Assembly (NCBI RefSeq): GCF_030232885.1
Contig: NZ_JASPGD010000003.1
Location: 229,242-293,241 of the forward strand
Length of the DNA stretch: 64,000 nt
Source: Corynebacterium sp. MSK297
GTDB lineage: Bacteria > Actinomycetota > Actinomycetes > Mycobacteriales > Mycobacteriaceae
Reading direction: 5' to 3'
Below are positions 38,549 to 47,942 of this stretch, one piece after another. The stretch's first letter is position 1; the number at the start of each line of letters is the position of its first letter. The position numbers and the translations under genes were made by a program. A model generated the notes under the pieces. The model made no database searches, was not told where the DNA came from, and saw only the letters and a program-made list of their open reading frames with translations.

Positions 38549-39367
38549 TTAATTCTCAATGGTTTGGGTCTTTGCAAGGGTCTGGTTCCGATATTGCATC
38601 GGGGCCAGGCCCTTAAATTGTTCCTGTAGCCGGGTCGTGTTGTATCACAGGATGTAATCATCAACAGCTTGGCAGAACTCATCGACGCTGCTGAAAGAAA
38701 CACCGTGGTACATCTCAGATTTCAAGTGACCGAAGAAATTCTCCATCACTGAGTTGTCATAGCAATTGCCTTTCCGCGACATTGACTGCACGCCACCAAT
38801 GTTTGTAATCAGGTTGCGCCAGCTGGTGTGCTGGTACCAGAAGCCTTGGTCGGTGTGCACAATGAGTCCTTCAGCCGGGCTGAACAGGGCAATGGCATCG
38901 GATAACGATTGTGATGTGAACTTGGTATTCGGTGATCTGGACAGCGTATGAGCCAAGATTGTTCGGTCACACAGATCCAAAATCGGCGACAAGTAGACCT
39001 TGGTGCCTGCGACTCGGAACTCGGTGACGTCGCTAACCCACGCTTTATTCGGTGCACTTTGCTCGAAGTTGCGCTCAAGCACGTTATCGGCAATGTGGCT
39101 CATAGCTCCGCGGTAAGAGTTGTACCTCTTACGCCTGATTTTCGATACTAATCCCAGCTGTCGCATCAGCTTGCGAACCAACTTCTTATTGACGATCTCA
39201 TTCTCGTTGCGTAACCCACGCCATACACGGCGGTAACCATACGTGGCGTTGGAGTTGCTAAAGATCTTCGTTATTAGTTTCTTCAGATGGGCATATTTAT
39301 CCGGTTCATCAAGGCGACGCTGATGTTCGAAGAAGGTCGACCTGGACAGGCCAGATACGGTGATCAA
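38549..39367 (-). pseudogene. IS3-family transposase orfB with internal stop
   Basis: The integrase core is intact to residue 240: HTH-like start, YGYRRVWRGL, DDE residues in WVSDVTEF, HTDQGFWYQ and KGNCYDNSVMENFFGHLKSE. Then a TGA (38645-38647) interrupts DYIL*YNTTRLQEQF, where Trp is expected; the frame continues for 31 more codons to 38549. It may still be partly functional if the tail is dispensable. Confidence 0.85.
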
Positions 39368-39414
39368 GTCATCGAGGCGGTGGTCAGACTTAACAGTGAT
39401 GATGGCTTCGACTT

Positions 39415-39897
39415 TTAGCCTCGTCGCTGATCCCTGGGGTCCCGCAATTTTTTTAGGTACGCCAATTCAGCCTTGCCAAGCTCATTTTCACCTCGCAGTT
39501 TGTCTTCTTCGGTCAGTGGTGCAGGCCGAGCAGAGTCTTGAGGCCTGCCCTTCGGATTCGGCCGTAGTGCATCAATACCATCCTTGTTGACCTTTCACAC
39601 CCAATGACTAATCAGGTCAGGCGAGGACAAGCCGAATTCTTCGGCAAGATCGGCTTTGGTCTCGCCGGCTTTATGGCGGCGAAGGATCTGAATCTTGGTG
39701 TCGAAGGAGTACTGTTTCCTCGTTGGTTTGCTCACAAGACAAAGTCTGCCATGTAAACGGAATCGACCCTTAAGCCTTCGAACCTGGCCCCGCTTGACTC
39801 CGAGACGATTAGCCACCGCGCTAGCGCCATAGCCGTGCTCAAATAGTTCCACTGCTTGTTCACGTTGAGCCTGGCTCAGGTTGCTGTGTGGATGCAT
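39415..39897 (-). pseudogene. IS3-family transposase orfA with internal stop
   Basis: The helix-turn-helix part (QREQAVELFEHGYGASAVANRLGVKRGQVRRL and a second HTH LAEEFGLSSPDLISHWV) is followed by a TGA at 39595 where Arg is expected. The frame then goes on with KVNKDGIDALRPNPKGRPQ and a leucine-zipper-like GENELGKAELAYLKKL. Confidence 0.85.
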
Positions 39898-39992
39898 AGA
39901 AAACTCCCCATAATCTGGTTTCTGATTTCTCAGTCCGGATTATGGGGAGCAGTTCAGAGAAGGATCCTTCTCCAGCGCTTTTTTTATTGCCT

Positions 39993-40514
39993 TTACGGTT
40001 TGATCTCTACACAGGCGTAGTTACTCCACGCTCCTGAAATCTTTACGCGACCGCACATTGGACCAGCATCAATATCACGATTGAAGTCCCAGCTCTGGGT
40101 AGCCCTCACCAGCCCTGAATCAGGCCCCTTGGTCTCTGCGCGTCGTTCTCCGCTCTCATACCAAGCAAGCTCAAATTCTTCAGCGCTGGCATTCGATCCC
40201 GCAATGTCAGTGCCTGGAAAATAGTTCACGTAAGCACTATCAACATGTAGACCTTGCCCCCTAACGTTCATTGAAACGTAGGCACCGTTGCCGCCAGGAG
40301 CGATAGTGATCCCATCAGCAGAGCGCGTCGAGACTCCACCACTTTGATTGGAGACAGGAGCAACTGAAGTCTGAGTTGCGCCTTGCTGAACTTGAGTCTG
40401 TTTGATCGCGTCTTCAACAGAGGGATTTTCTGCTGCAGAAGCTGCGCTTATTGGACCGGCGATTGTAATGAGGAGTGAAGAGGCGGCTGCGAGAGCCTTC
40501 ATCTTTTTGCTCAT
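39993..40514 (-). CDS. Secreted two-cysteine protein, plasmid cargo
   Basis: A 173-residue precursor with a clear signal peptide (basic MSKKMK, hydrophobic core, SAASAA end near residue 27). The mature part has a Gln/Ser/Thr-rich linker (about 30-70) and a C-terminal domain ending with a cysteine pair, CGRVKISGAWSNYACVEI, probably one disulfide. A good AGGGAAGG-like site precedes the ATG. I do not recognise the family; a bacteriocin-like or surface role is possible. It is likely the cargo of this small plasmid, facing the membrane-peptide gene. Confidence 0.75.
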   Translation of the reverse strand: MSKKMKALAAASSLLITIAGPISAASAAENPSVEDAIKQTQVQQGATQTSVAPVSNQSGGVSTRSADGITIAPGGNGAYVSMNVRGQGLHVDSAYVNYFPGTDIAGSNASAEEFELAWYESGERRAETKGPDSGLVRATQSWDFNRDIDAGPMCGRVKISGAWSNYACVEIKP

Positions 40515-40628
40515 TTTCCCTTCCTTTAATGAAAATCGAAACCAAATCTAGCGCTTTTATTGTAAGCCAGGAAAAGGATTTCCGCTCGCTATCTAGCGGA
40601 AATTAATGGTCATGCTTGGTCGTGGAAA

Positions 40629-41760
40629 TCAGGAAGATTTCTCTTGTGCTTCAGTCGCGTAGCGGTGGACGGTGCCGACTGAGTATCCGGTCTCGTTGGT
40701 GATGGCGCAGATGGTAAGTCCTTGGTAGCGCAACTCCCGGACACGCTTGCGTTTCTCGTCGGCGCGCGAGGAAGTCCTCGCGTGGTTCAGAAGTCCAGCG
40801 AGCAAGGGTTCGGACGGGTACGCCGGTTAATTTCGAAGCTTCTTTAAGGGGGCATACCGTTACGAGAAAAGATTGGTTTATTCACCTTGAATCCACTCCT
40901 GGACGACGATCTGTCGGTACTCCTGTGTGCTTATAGTTTCGTGTTTTTCTGGAGCGGGGTTTGAATTAGATGCTTTCAGCACGCGTTCCGCTTCCGCAGT
41001 GCGTTCAGTGGCTGTAGCCGTTCGAGCCTTCCCGCTCCTCTTGCCACGTGCGCTTTGGGGATGGGTGTGAATGTTGCGTCGTAGGCGGCGGGGCCGTCGG
41101 CCCACATGCGTGACTTCGTGATGATCCATTTGTGGATCGAGCGCGCGATGTGGTCGACCTCCGCGACGGGTAGCGGGGTTTCGAACTGCGTTTGGTTGAG
41201 CAGTTGGGCTTCTTCCTGGATTATGCGCCCGAGACCCTGGGGGTCGCCGAAGTGGTAGCTAATTTCGCGGTACGCCCACGTCCTGGCGGACTCGAACAGG
41301 GCGCAGTTGCGGCCAAGTCCGACGGGGTTTTTACGGCGGGTTCGTTTCCACGTCTGTGGCGGTATGAAGCCGGTTTCTTCGAGCCAGAACGTCAGCTCAT
41401 CGAGCGTGTACAGGTGGTCGGTGACCTAGTGGCTGTCCCACGATTCGTGCTCCGGGTTTTGGTGATCAGACCTGAATAGCCCCGGTCACCGTCAACAGAT
41501 CGGCGCAGGCCCTCCACGACTGCCGTGGCGTAGGCCAAGGGCTTGCGGCGCGCGTACTCGGTGCGGGCAAACGGCGCTTTCAGCGCCCAGACCGCATGTG
41601 CGTGGCCGTTAGTGGGGTTTTCCACCACCGCGTTAGGCCGCCAGCTTTCGCGGTCCCACATCGAGCGTATGAGCGCGTCGTTGTGGTCGATGTCGACGAC
41701 GAGGAGGTTACTTATCACGTCTGGGTTCGCTTCGATGTAGCGCTTGTAGGTTCTTGAACT
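40629..41760 (-). pseudogene. repA: RepA middle and C-terminal fragment (right end of plasmid)
   Basis: Reading leftward from the junction: RTYKRYIEANPDVISNLLVVDIDHNDALIRSMW, then AVVENPTNGHAHAVWALKAPFARTEYARRKPLAYA, the replicase core; after GYSGLITK the frame shifts, and later stretches (DHLYTLDEL; WADGPAAYDATF; QSARGKRSGKARTATATERTAEAER; KEASKLTGVPVRTLARW; GLTICAITNETGYSVGTVHRYATEA) lie in changing frames. The last is a helix-turn-helix. Stop at 40629. At least three shifts show that it is dead. Confidence 0.82.
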
Positions 41761-41814
41761 ATGTGGATGTCTAGTATGCAGAAATCACGGGAACGAGTCA
41801 GTAAACTGGCAATC

Positions 41815-42189
41815 ATGAATACGCGCAAGTCTGAGGTTCACGAGTCGGAAGTTTCTGTAGCACTAGAAACCTCCGCTATGGAAGTGCACGCATCTAGCCC
41901 AATGGCCAGCCCCGAGCTGGATGAAGAAATTGACGTTGAGGTTGCTACGAGTGCGAACCTGCCGTGGATGTGCATCGTGTGGGATGACCCCGTCAACCTC
42001 ATGAGCTATGTGACTTACGTGTTCCAAACCGTGCTGGGCTATTCGAAGTCCCGCGCGCAGGAGCTGATGATGCAGGTGCATTCGGAAGGCAAAGCCGTGG
42101 TGACCTCCGGTGAGCGCGATAAGGTGGAAGCCGATGTGAAAAAGCTGCACACCGCTGGGCTGTGGGCGACGATGCAGCAAGCGGGCTAA
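41815..42189 (+). CDS. clpS: ATP-dependent Clp protease adaptor ClpS
   Basis: 124 residues when started at ATG 41815. The core is [66 protein letters not shown], typical for ClpS, which delivers N-degron substrates to ClpAP/ClpC. The N-terminal 50 residues are acidic and disordered, longer than in most ClpS proteins; Met at 41878 is a shorter start. The plasmid junction lies 63 bp upstream, so the promoter region is partly foreign. Confidence 0.93.
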   Translation: MNTRKSEVHESEVSVALETSAMEVHASSPMASPELDEEIDVEVATSANLPWMCIVWDDPVNLMSYVTYVFQTVLGYSKSRAQELMMQVHSEGKAVVTSGERDKVEADVKKLHTAGLWATMQQAG

Positions 42190-42240
42190 TCCCCGGCGCG
42201 ATATTCCGAGCAATTAAGGACTAGAGGAGCTTTCGAGACC

Positions 42241-42774
42241 ATGCAACCGTGGCGCAAGAAGAAGGGCCTGCGACGCAGCCCGAAATTCCAGACCGTTCTC
42301 GACCCCATTGAGCGTGAAGCCCTGGGCGATATTATCGCCGCTGTCGCGGAAGCGATTATCGCCCGCGCGCAGTCCGCGCCGAAAGACGAGTTGGCTGAGA
42401 TGATGGATATGCCTTCTGGCCACAAAGAAGCGCCGGACGATCCCGCACTGGCGCGGTTGTTCCCGGATTTTCAGCGCGAAGGCGACGAGGAATACGACGG
42501 CGATCGCTCCCTGTTGCGCTCGTTGCATGAAAATGACATTGCGCGTGCCAAGTTGCAGAACCTGCAGTTGGTCTCGGAAAAGGTCAACGAGGGCGTAGAA
42601 ATTAGCGTGGATGAATCCGAGGTGCAGGCCTTTGTTGCGGGCCTGAATGACGCCCGGTTGTATCTGGCGAATACAGATAAGAAAGTCTCAGAGCTGATCT
42701 CAGACCGCGATGCGTTGGTGGAATGGTTGGCGTATAACCAGGATTCGCTGCTTACCGCCATGATGGAAGATTAA
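42241..42774 (+). CDS. DUF2017 family protein
   Basis: A 177-residue, mostly helical, acidic protein. The phrases RLFPDFQREGDEEYDGDRSLLRSLHENDIARAKLQNLQLVSEKV match DUF2017 proteins, which follow clpS in many actinobacteria. Function is unknown; the steady link to clpS suggests a part in Clp proteolysis. 51 bp after clpS, 8 bp before the peptidase gene, so probably one operon. Confidence 0.88.
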   Translation: MQPWRKKKGLRRSPKFQTVLDPIEREALGDIIAAVAEAIIARAQSAPKDELAEMMDMPSGHKEAPDDPALARLFPDFQREGDEEYDGDRSLLRSLHENDIARAKLQNLQLVSEKVNEGVEISVDESEVQAFVAGLNDARLYLANTDKKVSELISDRDALVEWLAYNQDSLLTAMMED

Positions 42775-42782
42775 AAGACTAG

Positions 42783-43877
42783 ATGTGTATGTCGAACCGG
42801 TCGGAAATGGACTTTTGCCCCGGTGTGGGCATCGGGCATGTAAGCCTCGATGCTACCGGGGTGAGTGTGCTGAGCTTCGCTGCAGCTGGTTCTGGTGCAG
42901 GCGCGGTGGCCAGCGTTGATGTGCGCGGCGGCGGCCCCGGAACCCGCGAGACAGACTTGTTGGCGCCAGAAAATACCGTCGGTGCAGTACAAGCGATTGT
43001 GCTGGCCGGCGGTTCTGCGTATGGGCTGGCAGCTGCCGATGGTGCGATGGCGGAGTTGGAATCACGCGGGGCTGGTTTTCGCGTTTTCGGCCCGGATAGC
43101 GATGGGCCAGTGGTGCCGATCGTGCCCGCGGCGGTGATTTTCGATCTTGCCGTAGGCGATCCGCAACACCGACCGACCGCGGCAGACGGGCAGTGTGCTA
43201 CTGCTCGTGCGCTGGAAAACGTCGACGGCGCAGCAACTACGACGTCGACAAGCAACATCGGCGCTGGCTGTGGAGCTACCGCCGGAAAGCTACGCGGCGG
43301 GTTTGGCCAAGCCAGCCGGGAAGCTGCAGGCTACCGGGTCTCTGCCGCCGTGGTAGCCAACCCCGTCGGTGAGGTCGTCGATGCAGCTACGGGTAGAATG
43401 TTCGGTGCCCCGGAGCGCGCACCCGTGGACCCGGAAAAATTCGCGGATCTACCCAGCCCAGCCGCATCACTGAATACCACCATCGGGGTGATCGCCACCA
43501 ACGCGCCGCTGAGCAAAGCGCAGTTACGCCGGTTGGCGATGTGTGGCCACGATGGGATTTCCTGGGCCGTACGGCCTGCCCACAGCCCGTTGGACGGGGA
43601 CACGCTGTTTGCAGTTTCGACAGCTGCGAAAGAACCGGCTGCGAAAGAAACAGCTGACTCGCCCCCCCCCAATTCGTCTAGCATGGTGGACGATCCAGCG
43701 ACCACCACAGAAACGACGGCTGCAGAAACGATCACCACAGAAACGATGACTGCCCTGTGCGCGGCAAGTTCTCAGGTGGTCTGCGATGCCATCGTGCATG
43801 CCGTGGTCCATGCGGAACCCGGTTATGGCTTGCCGACGTACTCGCAGCTGGCTATGCCAGCGAATTCCTCGAATTAG
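42783..43877 (+). CDS. P1 family (S58) peptidase, DmpA-like, with low-complexity insert
   Basis: 364 residues. The P1/DmpA fold is visible: PGVGIGHVSLDATGVSVL at the start, VLAGGSAYGLAAADGAM, and the autoprocessing site region SLNTTIGVIATNAPLSK, where the second chain would begin at a Thr. Related enzymes are aminopeptidases or D-esterases. Between about residues 280 and 325 a low-complexity Thr/Glu/Ala insert occurs, containing a C9 run (43662-43670) where slippage would break the frame before the last conserved segment AIVHAVVHAEPGYGLPTY. Confidence 0.85.
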   Translation: MCMSNRSEMDFCPGVGIGHVSLDATGVSVLSFAAAGSGAGAVASVDVRGGGPGTRETDLLAPENTVGAVQAIVLAGGSAYGLAAADGAMAELESRGAGFRVFGPDSDGPVVPIVPAAVIFDLAVGDPQHRPTAADGQCATARALENVDGAATTTSTSNIGAGCGATAGKLRGGFGQASREAAGYRVSAAVVANPVGEVVDAATGRMFGAPERAPVDPEKFADLPSPAASLNTTIGVIATNAPLSKAQLRRLAMCGHDGISWAVRPAHSPLDGDTLFAVSTAAKEPAAKETADSPPPNSSSMVDDPATTTETTAAETITTETMTALCAASSQVVCDAIVHAVVHAEPGYGLPTYSQLAMPANSSN

Positions 43878-43892
43878 GAGAATGACCAGCCG

Positions 43893-44603
43893 ATGGAACC
43901 AAGTTTTCGCCGACCACCCCGTGACAATTTCCGGCAGTACAACCCGAATTACACCGGACCGGGAAACACTGGCCACACCGGCGGGATGATGCCGTACCAG
44001 TCGAACCAACCGGCCCGCCGCGGTGGTGGTGGACCTGCGCGGCTAGGCGTCGGCCAGCGTTTACAAGCGGGCACCTCTTATGCGGTGACTTATGTTGTCG
44101 TGATTTGGGCGGTGCACATCGTCAACCAGTATGTGCTCGGCGGATCGCTGCTGGCCTATGGTGTGCACCCTCTGGACACTACAGCCTGGTGGACGGTGTT
44201 TACGGCGCCGCTGATTCACGGCAACTTTGCGCACTTGATTTCTAATACCATCCCAGGGGCATTATTCACTTTCGTCATTGCGGCCTCGGGCAAGCATGTG
44301 TGGCTGAAATCGACGTTGATCATCACCCTGGTTGCAGGCATGGGCACGTGGCTGATCGGTGGCGTGGGGACGGTGCATATTGGTGCTTCCGGGGTGCTCT
44401 ACGGCTGGTTTGCCTACTTGTTGGTACGCGGCATTTTCAATCGCAGCATGGCACAACTGGCGATCGGTGTGGTCATTGCCAGCGTGTACTCGGGATTGAT
44501 CTGGGGGATCTTCCCGACGATGCCGGGCGTGTCTTGGCAGGCGCACCTGTGTGGATTCATCGGCGGCATCATTGCCGGATTCATGGTGCGCAACACAAAA
44601 TAG
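43893..44603 (+). CDS. Rhomboid family intramembrane serine protease
   Basis: 236 residues, about six membrane helices after a 50-residue Gly/Pro/Arg-rich cytoplasmic tail. The catalytic Ser lies in HIGASGVLYGW, the catalytic His in SWQAHLCGFIGG, and helix-1 loop residues are in HGNFAHLISNT. It cleaves membrane-anchored substrates, unknown here. Follows the peptidase gene by 15 bp. Confidence 0.92.
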   Translation: MEPSFRRPPRDNFRQYNPNYTGPGNTGHTGGMMPYQSNQPARRGGGGPARLGVGQRLQAGTSYAVTYVVVIWAVHIVNQYVLGGSLLAYGVHPLDTTAWWTVFTAPLIHGNFAHLISNTIPGALFTFVIAASGKHVWLKSTLIITLVAGMGTWLIGGVGTVHIGASGVLYGWFAYLLVRGIFNRSMAQLAIGVVIASVYSGLIWGIFPTMPGVSWQAHLCGFIGGIIAGFMVRNTK

Positions 44604-44708
44604 CCAGCGGCAGTGGACGCGTTCGCACGAGCGCGCGCAGGCGTCGACAAGCACAGACGTCGACAAGACTGAGCAACCTGATTTTGTGCAGCCGCTAAAC
44701 TACAACCC

Positions 44709-45599
44709 GTGAGCACAACCGAGACCACCGCCGCGAGCCCCGTACAGAGCACATTATTTGCACCCATGAGTAACCGCACTCCGCGCGAGCATGACCGGGA
44801 AGCACCGATCGGAATTTTTGACTCCGGTGTCGGTGGGCTGACGGTAGCGCGCACCATCATGGATCAGTTGCCGAATGAATCGGTGCTATATATCGGTGAT
44901 ACCGCGCACGGCCCTTATGGCCCACTGCCGATTGCGCAAGTACGCAGCCACGCCCAGCGGGTCGCCGATGAGCTGGTGGAACGCGGCTGCAAAATGCTGG
45001 TCATCGCCTGCAACACCGCCACCGCAGCTTTCCTGCATGATGCGCGGGAGCGTTACGACGTCCCCGTCGTCGAGGTCATCCAACCCGCGGTACGTCGTGC
45101 GATGGCGACTACCCGAAACGGCAAGATCGGTGTCATTGGCACCGAAGGAACTGTAAAATCAGGTGCCTACCAAGATATGTTCCGGCTCAACCCGGCGGTG
45201 TCTGCCCAGGCGGTGGCATGCCCGTCGTTCGTGGATTTCGTCGAGCGCGGCATTACCTCCGGCCGCCAGATTTTGGGGGTGGCGCAAGGCTATGTGGAGC
45301 CGCTGCAATCGGCAGGCGTCGACACGCTCGTGCTGGGCTGCACACATTACCCGCTGCTCTCCGGTGTGCTGCAGCTGGCGATTGGCGAGAGCGTCACGCT
45401 GGTCTCGTCGGCGGAGGAGACCGCGAAAGATGTGCTGCGGCGGCTGACCGAGTTGGACCTGTTGGCTACCGGGAAAAATCAACAGCGCGTTTTTGAGTCT
45501 ACGGGCGATCCAGAGAAATTCGCGGAACTTTCCCAGCGGTTTTTGGGTCTGGGCGTGGGGGAGGTCACTCAATCTGCAACGGGCGTCGGCAAGGCCTAA
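44709..45599 (+). CDS. murI: Glutamate racemase
   Basis: Up to 296 residues. It makes D-glutamate for peptidoglycan. The catalytic pair is visible: first Cys in [11 protein letters not shown], second in [26 protein letters not shown] is the family N-terminus. GTG at 44709 gives a 19-residue Thr-rich extension; ATG at 44766 fits the family better. The gene order clpS-DUF2017-peptidase-rhomboid-murI-MBL-rph-rdgB is typical for corynebacteria and mycobacteria. Confidence 0.95.
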   Translation: MSTTETTAASPVQSTLFAPMSNRTPREHDREAPIGIFDSGVGGLTVARTIMDQLPNESVLYIGDTAHGPYGPLPIAQVRSHAQRVADELVERGCKMLVIACNTATAAFLHDARERYDVPVVEVIQPAVRRAMATTRNGKIGVIGTEGTVKSGAYQDMFRLNPAVSAQAVACPSFVDFVERGITSGRQILGVAQGYVEPLQSAGVDTLVLGCTHYPLLSGVLQLAIGESVTLVSSAEETAKDVLRRLTELDLLATGKNQQRVFESTGDPEKFAELSQRFLGLGVGEVTQSATGVGKA

Positions 45600-45678
45600 A
45601 CTATGAGAATCGAGTAAAAAGTTGTCAGCGATTAACTGACAGCTGTGATGAAGCTGGGATGCAACTGGGATAGACGTC

Positions 45679-46452
45679 ATGAAACTCACAGTCCTTGGAT
45701 CTTCTGGATCGGTACCCGCGCCGGGCAATCCGGCCAGCGGGTATTTGCTGACGTTTAGTGATCCTTCGGCTTCTCCGATTGTGGTGGATTTTGGTTCCGG
45801 CGTGTTCGCTGCGCTACAAGAAATCGGCGAGCCCGGCGATTGCCACATGGTACTGAGCCACATGCATGCAGATCATTGCAGCGATTTTCCCGGTTTGCTG
45901 GTGTGGCGTCGTTTTCATCCCACTCGGGGCGCTAGTCGACGTCACCGCCTGTTGGGGCCCAGCCACACGGTCACGCATCTGGGTCGGATGAGTGGCAATT
46001 TCTTGGACGAGGTCGACGATCTTTCCGATACTTTCAAGTTCCAGCCTTTCCAACACGGGGTGCCGCAGGTTTTTGAACAAGCCACGATCACCCCGTATCG
46101 CACCGTGCACCCGACGGAGACTTTCGCGCTGCGCATTGAAGATCACGCCAGCGGCAAGGTGATCGCGTATTCGGCGGATACTGCATATACCGAAGACTTG
46201 GTGGATTGCGCGCGCGACGCCGAATATTTCTTGTGTGAAGCCGCGTGGGGGGCCAGCGCAGCAGATAAAATTTCCGGTATGCACATGTCCGGTGCTGATG
46301 CCGGCGAACTGGCTACCGCAGCCGGGGTGCGCAACCTTGTGTTGACGCACCTGCAGCCCTGGGGTGATACTGCCGCGACCGTGCAGGCAGCGGAAAACTA
46401 TTTTGCGGGCCCGGTCCAGGTGGCTTTGCCGGGCAACGAATACACGCTCTAA
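45679..46452 (+). CDS. Metallo-beta-lactamase fold hydrolase
   Basis: 257 residues. The zinc-binding motif is [10 protein letters not shown], with further ligands in [11 protein letters not shown] and HLQPWG, as in RNase Z- or cyclic-nucleotide-phosphodiesterase-like proteins. The gene stands between murI and rph in many actinobacteria; an RNA-processing or cyclic-AMP role has been proposed for such proteins, and the sequence does not decide. Confidence 0.88.
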   Translation: MKLTVLGSSGSVPAPGNPASGYLLTFSDPSASPIVVDFGSGVFAALQEIGEPGDCHMVLSHMHADHCSDFPGLLVWRRFHPTRGASRRHRLLGPSHTVTHLGRMSGNFLDEVDDLSDTFKFQPFQHGVPQVFEQATITPYRTVHPTETFALRIEDHASGKVIAYSADTAYTEDLVDCARDAEYFLCEAAWGASAADKISGMHMSGADAGELATAAGVRNLVLTHLQPWGDTAATVQAAENYFAGPVQVALPGNEYTL

Positions 46453-46483
46453 ACCGGCACCGCGTGCGGGTATGCTGGCAGGC

Positions 46484-47275
46484 ATGTCTGATTTTCAGCG
46501 AGCTGATCAACGTGCCCTTGACGAACTGCGCCCAGTGCGCATCACCCGTGGTTTTACCTCCAACCCGGCTGGTTCCGTGTTGGTCGAATTCGGTAATACC
46601 CGCGTGATGTGTACGGCTTCGGTGTCGGAAGGCGTGCCGCGTTTCAAGAAATTCTCCGGCGAAGGCTGGTTGACCGCCGAGTATGCGATGCTGCCTTCTG
46701 CTACCCACGAGCGTATGCCACGCGAGTCCATGCGCGGCAAAGTCAAAGGCCGCACCCACGAGATTTCCCGCTTGGTGGGCCGTGCGTTGCGTGCCGCGGT
46801 GGATCTGGGTGAGCTGGGCGAGAACACCATCAACCTGGACTGCGACGTACTGCAGGCTGACGGTGGTACCCGTACTGCCGCAATCACTGGTGCTTATGTG
46901 GCGCTTGCCGACGCCATCGCCGTGCTGCAAGACCAGGGTGTGGTTCCGGGCGAGCCGCTGCTGGATCCGATTGCTGCGATCTCCGTGGGCATTATCGACG
47001 GCCACGTGTGCCTGGATCTGCCGTATGAGGAAGATTCCCGGGCGGAAGTCGACCTGAACGTGGTGATGGATGCGCACGGTGATTTCGTGGAGATCCAGGG
47101 CACCGGCGAAAATGGCGTCTTTGGCCGCGATGAACTGGATGAGATGCTGGATGTGGCGCAGAAAGGCTGCTACGAGTTGATCGAAGCGCAGCGCGCCGCA
47201 TTGGCAAAGCCTCTGCCTGGAGTAGCTGATTCGCAGGCAAATGCCCATGATGGCGACCGGGGAGGCGATGCCTAG
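46484..47275 (+). CDS. rph: Ribonuclease PH
   Basis: 263 residues. It trims tRNA 3' ends with phosphate. The family phrases [34 protein letters not shown] and [18 protein letters not shown] are visible. The ATG at 46484 fits the known N-terminus ([13 protein letters not shown]). Its stop overlaps the rdgB start by one base (TAGTG), so the two are translationally coupled. Confidence 0.96.
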   Translation: MSDFQRADQRALDELRPVRITRGFTSNPAGSVLVEFGNTRVMCTASVSEGVPRFKKFSGEGWLTAEYAMLPSATHERMPRESMRGKVKGRTHEISRLVGRALRAAVDLGELGENTINLDCDVLQADGGTRTAAITGAYVALADAIAVLQDQGVVPGEPLLDPIAAISVGIIDGHVCLDLPYEEDSRAEVDLNVVMDAHGDFVEIQGTGENGVFGRDELDEMLDVAQKGCYELIEAQRAALAKPLPGVADSQANAHDGDRGGDA

Positions 47276-47916
47276 TGCGCATCCTGGTTGCTTCGAATAA
47301 CCCGAAGAAACTGGCCGAGCTGCGTAAGATCGTGGCCGAGGCCCCGGAATTGGCCGATCTTGGCGACGTCGAGGTTATCGGCACCGCGGATGCTCCGGCC
47401 TATGATGAGCCGGTGGAAGACGGCCGCACTTTCGTCGATAACGCGTTGATTAAAGCGCGTGCCGGGGCGAAAAACACCGGGCTTATCACCATCGCGGATG
47501 ATTCCGGCCTGGCCGTCGACGAGCTCAACGGCATGCCGGGTGTGTTGTCTGCGCGCTGGTGTGGCGAGCACGGCAATGATGCTGCGAATAACGAATTGTT
47601 ATTGGCCCAGCTTGCTGATGTCCCGGATGAGCGCCGCAGCTGCGCATTCGTGTCCGTGTGCGCGCTGGTGACACCGGATGGCGCCGAGCACGTGGTGGAA
47701 GGCCGTTGGGAAGGCCAGCTGTTGCGCAGCCCGCGCGGGGAAAATGGGTTTGGTTATGACCCGCTATTCGTCTCGGATACGGAAATCGCGCAGACCGGCA
47801 GCTTCGAGCAGGCGCGGAGTTCTGCGCAGTTAAGCCCGGAAGAGAAAAACGCCGCCTCGCACCGGGGCAAGGCGTTGGCGCAGCTGGTGCCGACACTGGC
47901 GGATTTGCTGCGCTAA
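47275..47916 (+). CDS. rdgB: XTP/dITP diphosphatase (Ham1/RdgB)
   Basis: 213 residues. It removes dITP and XTP from the nucleotide pool. Start MRILVASNNPKKLAELRKI with the SNNxxK motif; DDSGLAVDELNGMPGVLSARWCGEHGND and GFGYDPLF are hallmark segments. GTG start overlapping the rph stop. A short gap ends the operon, and the next two genes run the other way. Confidence 0.95.
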   Translation: MRILVASNNPKKLAELRKIVAEAPELADLGDVEVIGTADAPAYDEPVEDGRTFVDNALIKARAGAKNTGLITIADDSGLAVDELNGMPGVLSARWCGEHGNDAANNELLLAQLADVPDERRSCAFVSVCALVTPDGAEHVVEGRWEGQLLRSPRGENGFGYDPLFVSDTEIAQTGSFEQARSSAQLSPEEKNAASHRGKALAQLVPTLADLLR

Positions 47917-47942
47917 ACAGTGGCAGCTGCGCTAGTTGCCGG

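Larger units (their letters stand above)
38521..39956 (-). mobile_element. IS3-family insertion sequence, 1436 bp, decayed
   Basis: The terminal inverted repeats begin TGAACTGCTCCCC at both ends with TCCGGACTG further in. A 3-bp repeat GAG flanks the element. Two overlapping transposase frames on the minus strand follow the orfA-orfB plan, with A7 (CTAAAAAAATTG) as the likely frameshift site. Both frames now contain a stop. Confidence 0.92.
38506..39985. terminator. Bidirectional palindromic terminator split by the IS element
   Basis: Left half AAAAAGCGCTGGAG (38507-38520) and right half GAGAAGG...CTCCAGCGCTTTTT (39957 on). Removing the IS and one GAG gives an uninterrupted A-run, a 13-bp GC-rich arm, its complement and a T-run: a near-perfect terminator for the two convergent plasmid genes. 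Confidence 0.8.
37052..41752. mobile_element. Integrated small RepA-type plasmid between pncB and clpS
   Basis: Both ends carry parts of one repA on the minus strand: residues 1-56 at the left end and the remainder at the right end. Joining the two ends restores the order N-terminal then C-terminal, which is what a circle opened inside repA gives. AGGTT occurs at both junctions (37052-37056 and 41748-41752), so recombination may have used this 5-bp match. Without the 1436-bp insertion sequence, the plasmid would be about 3.26 kb. In C. glutamicum pncB and clpS are neighbours, which fits an insertion here. Confidence 0.8.

Noticed and set aside
46313..47248. 311-codon frame antisense to rph
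   Set aside because: RNase PH is clear on the other strand; the antisense protein is His/Gln/Arg-rich shadow sequence.
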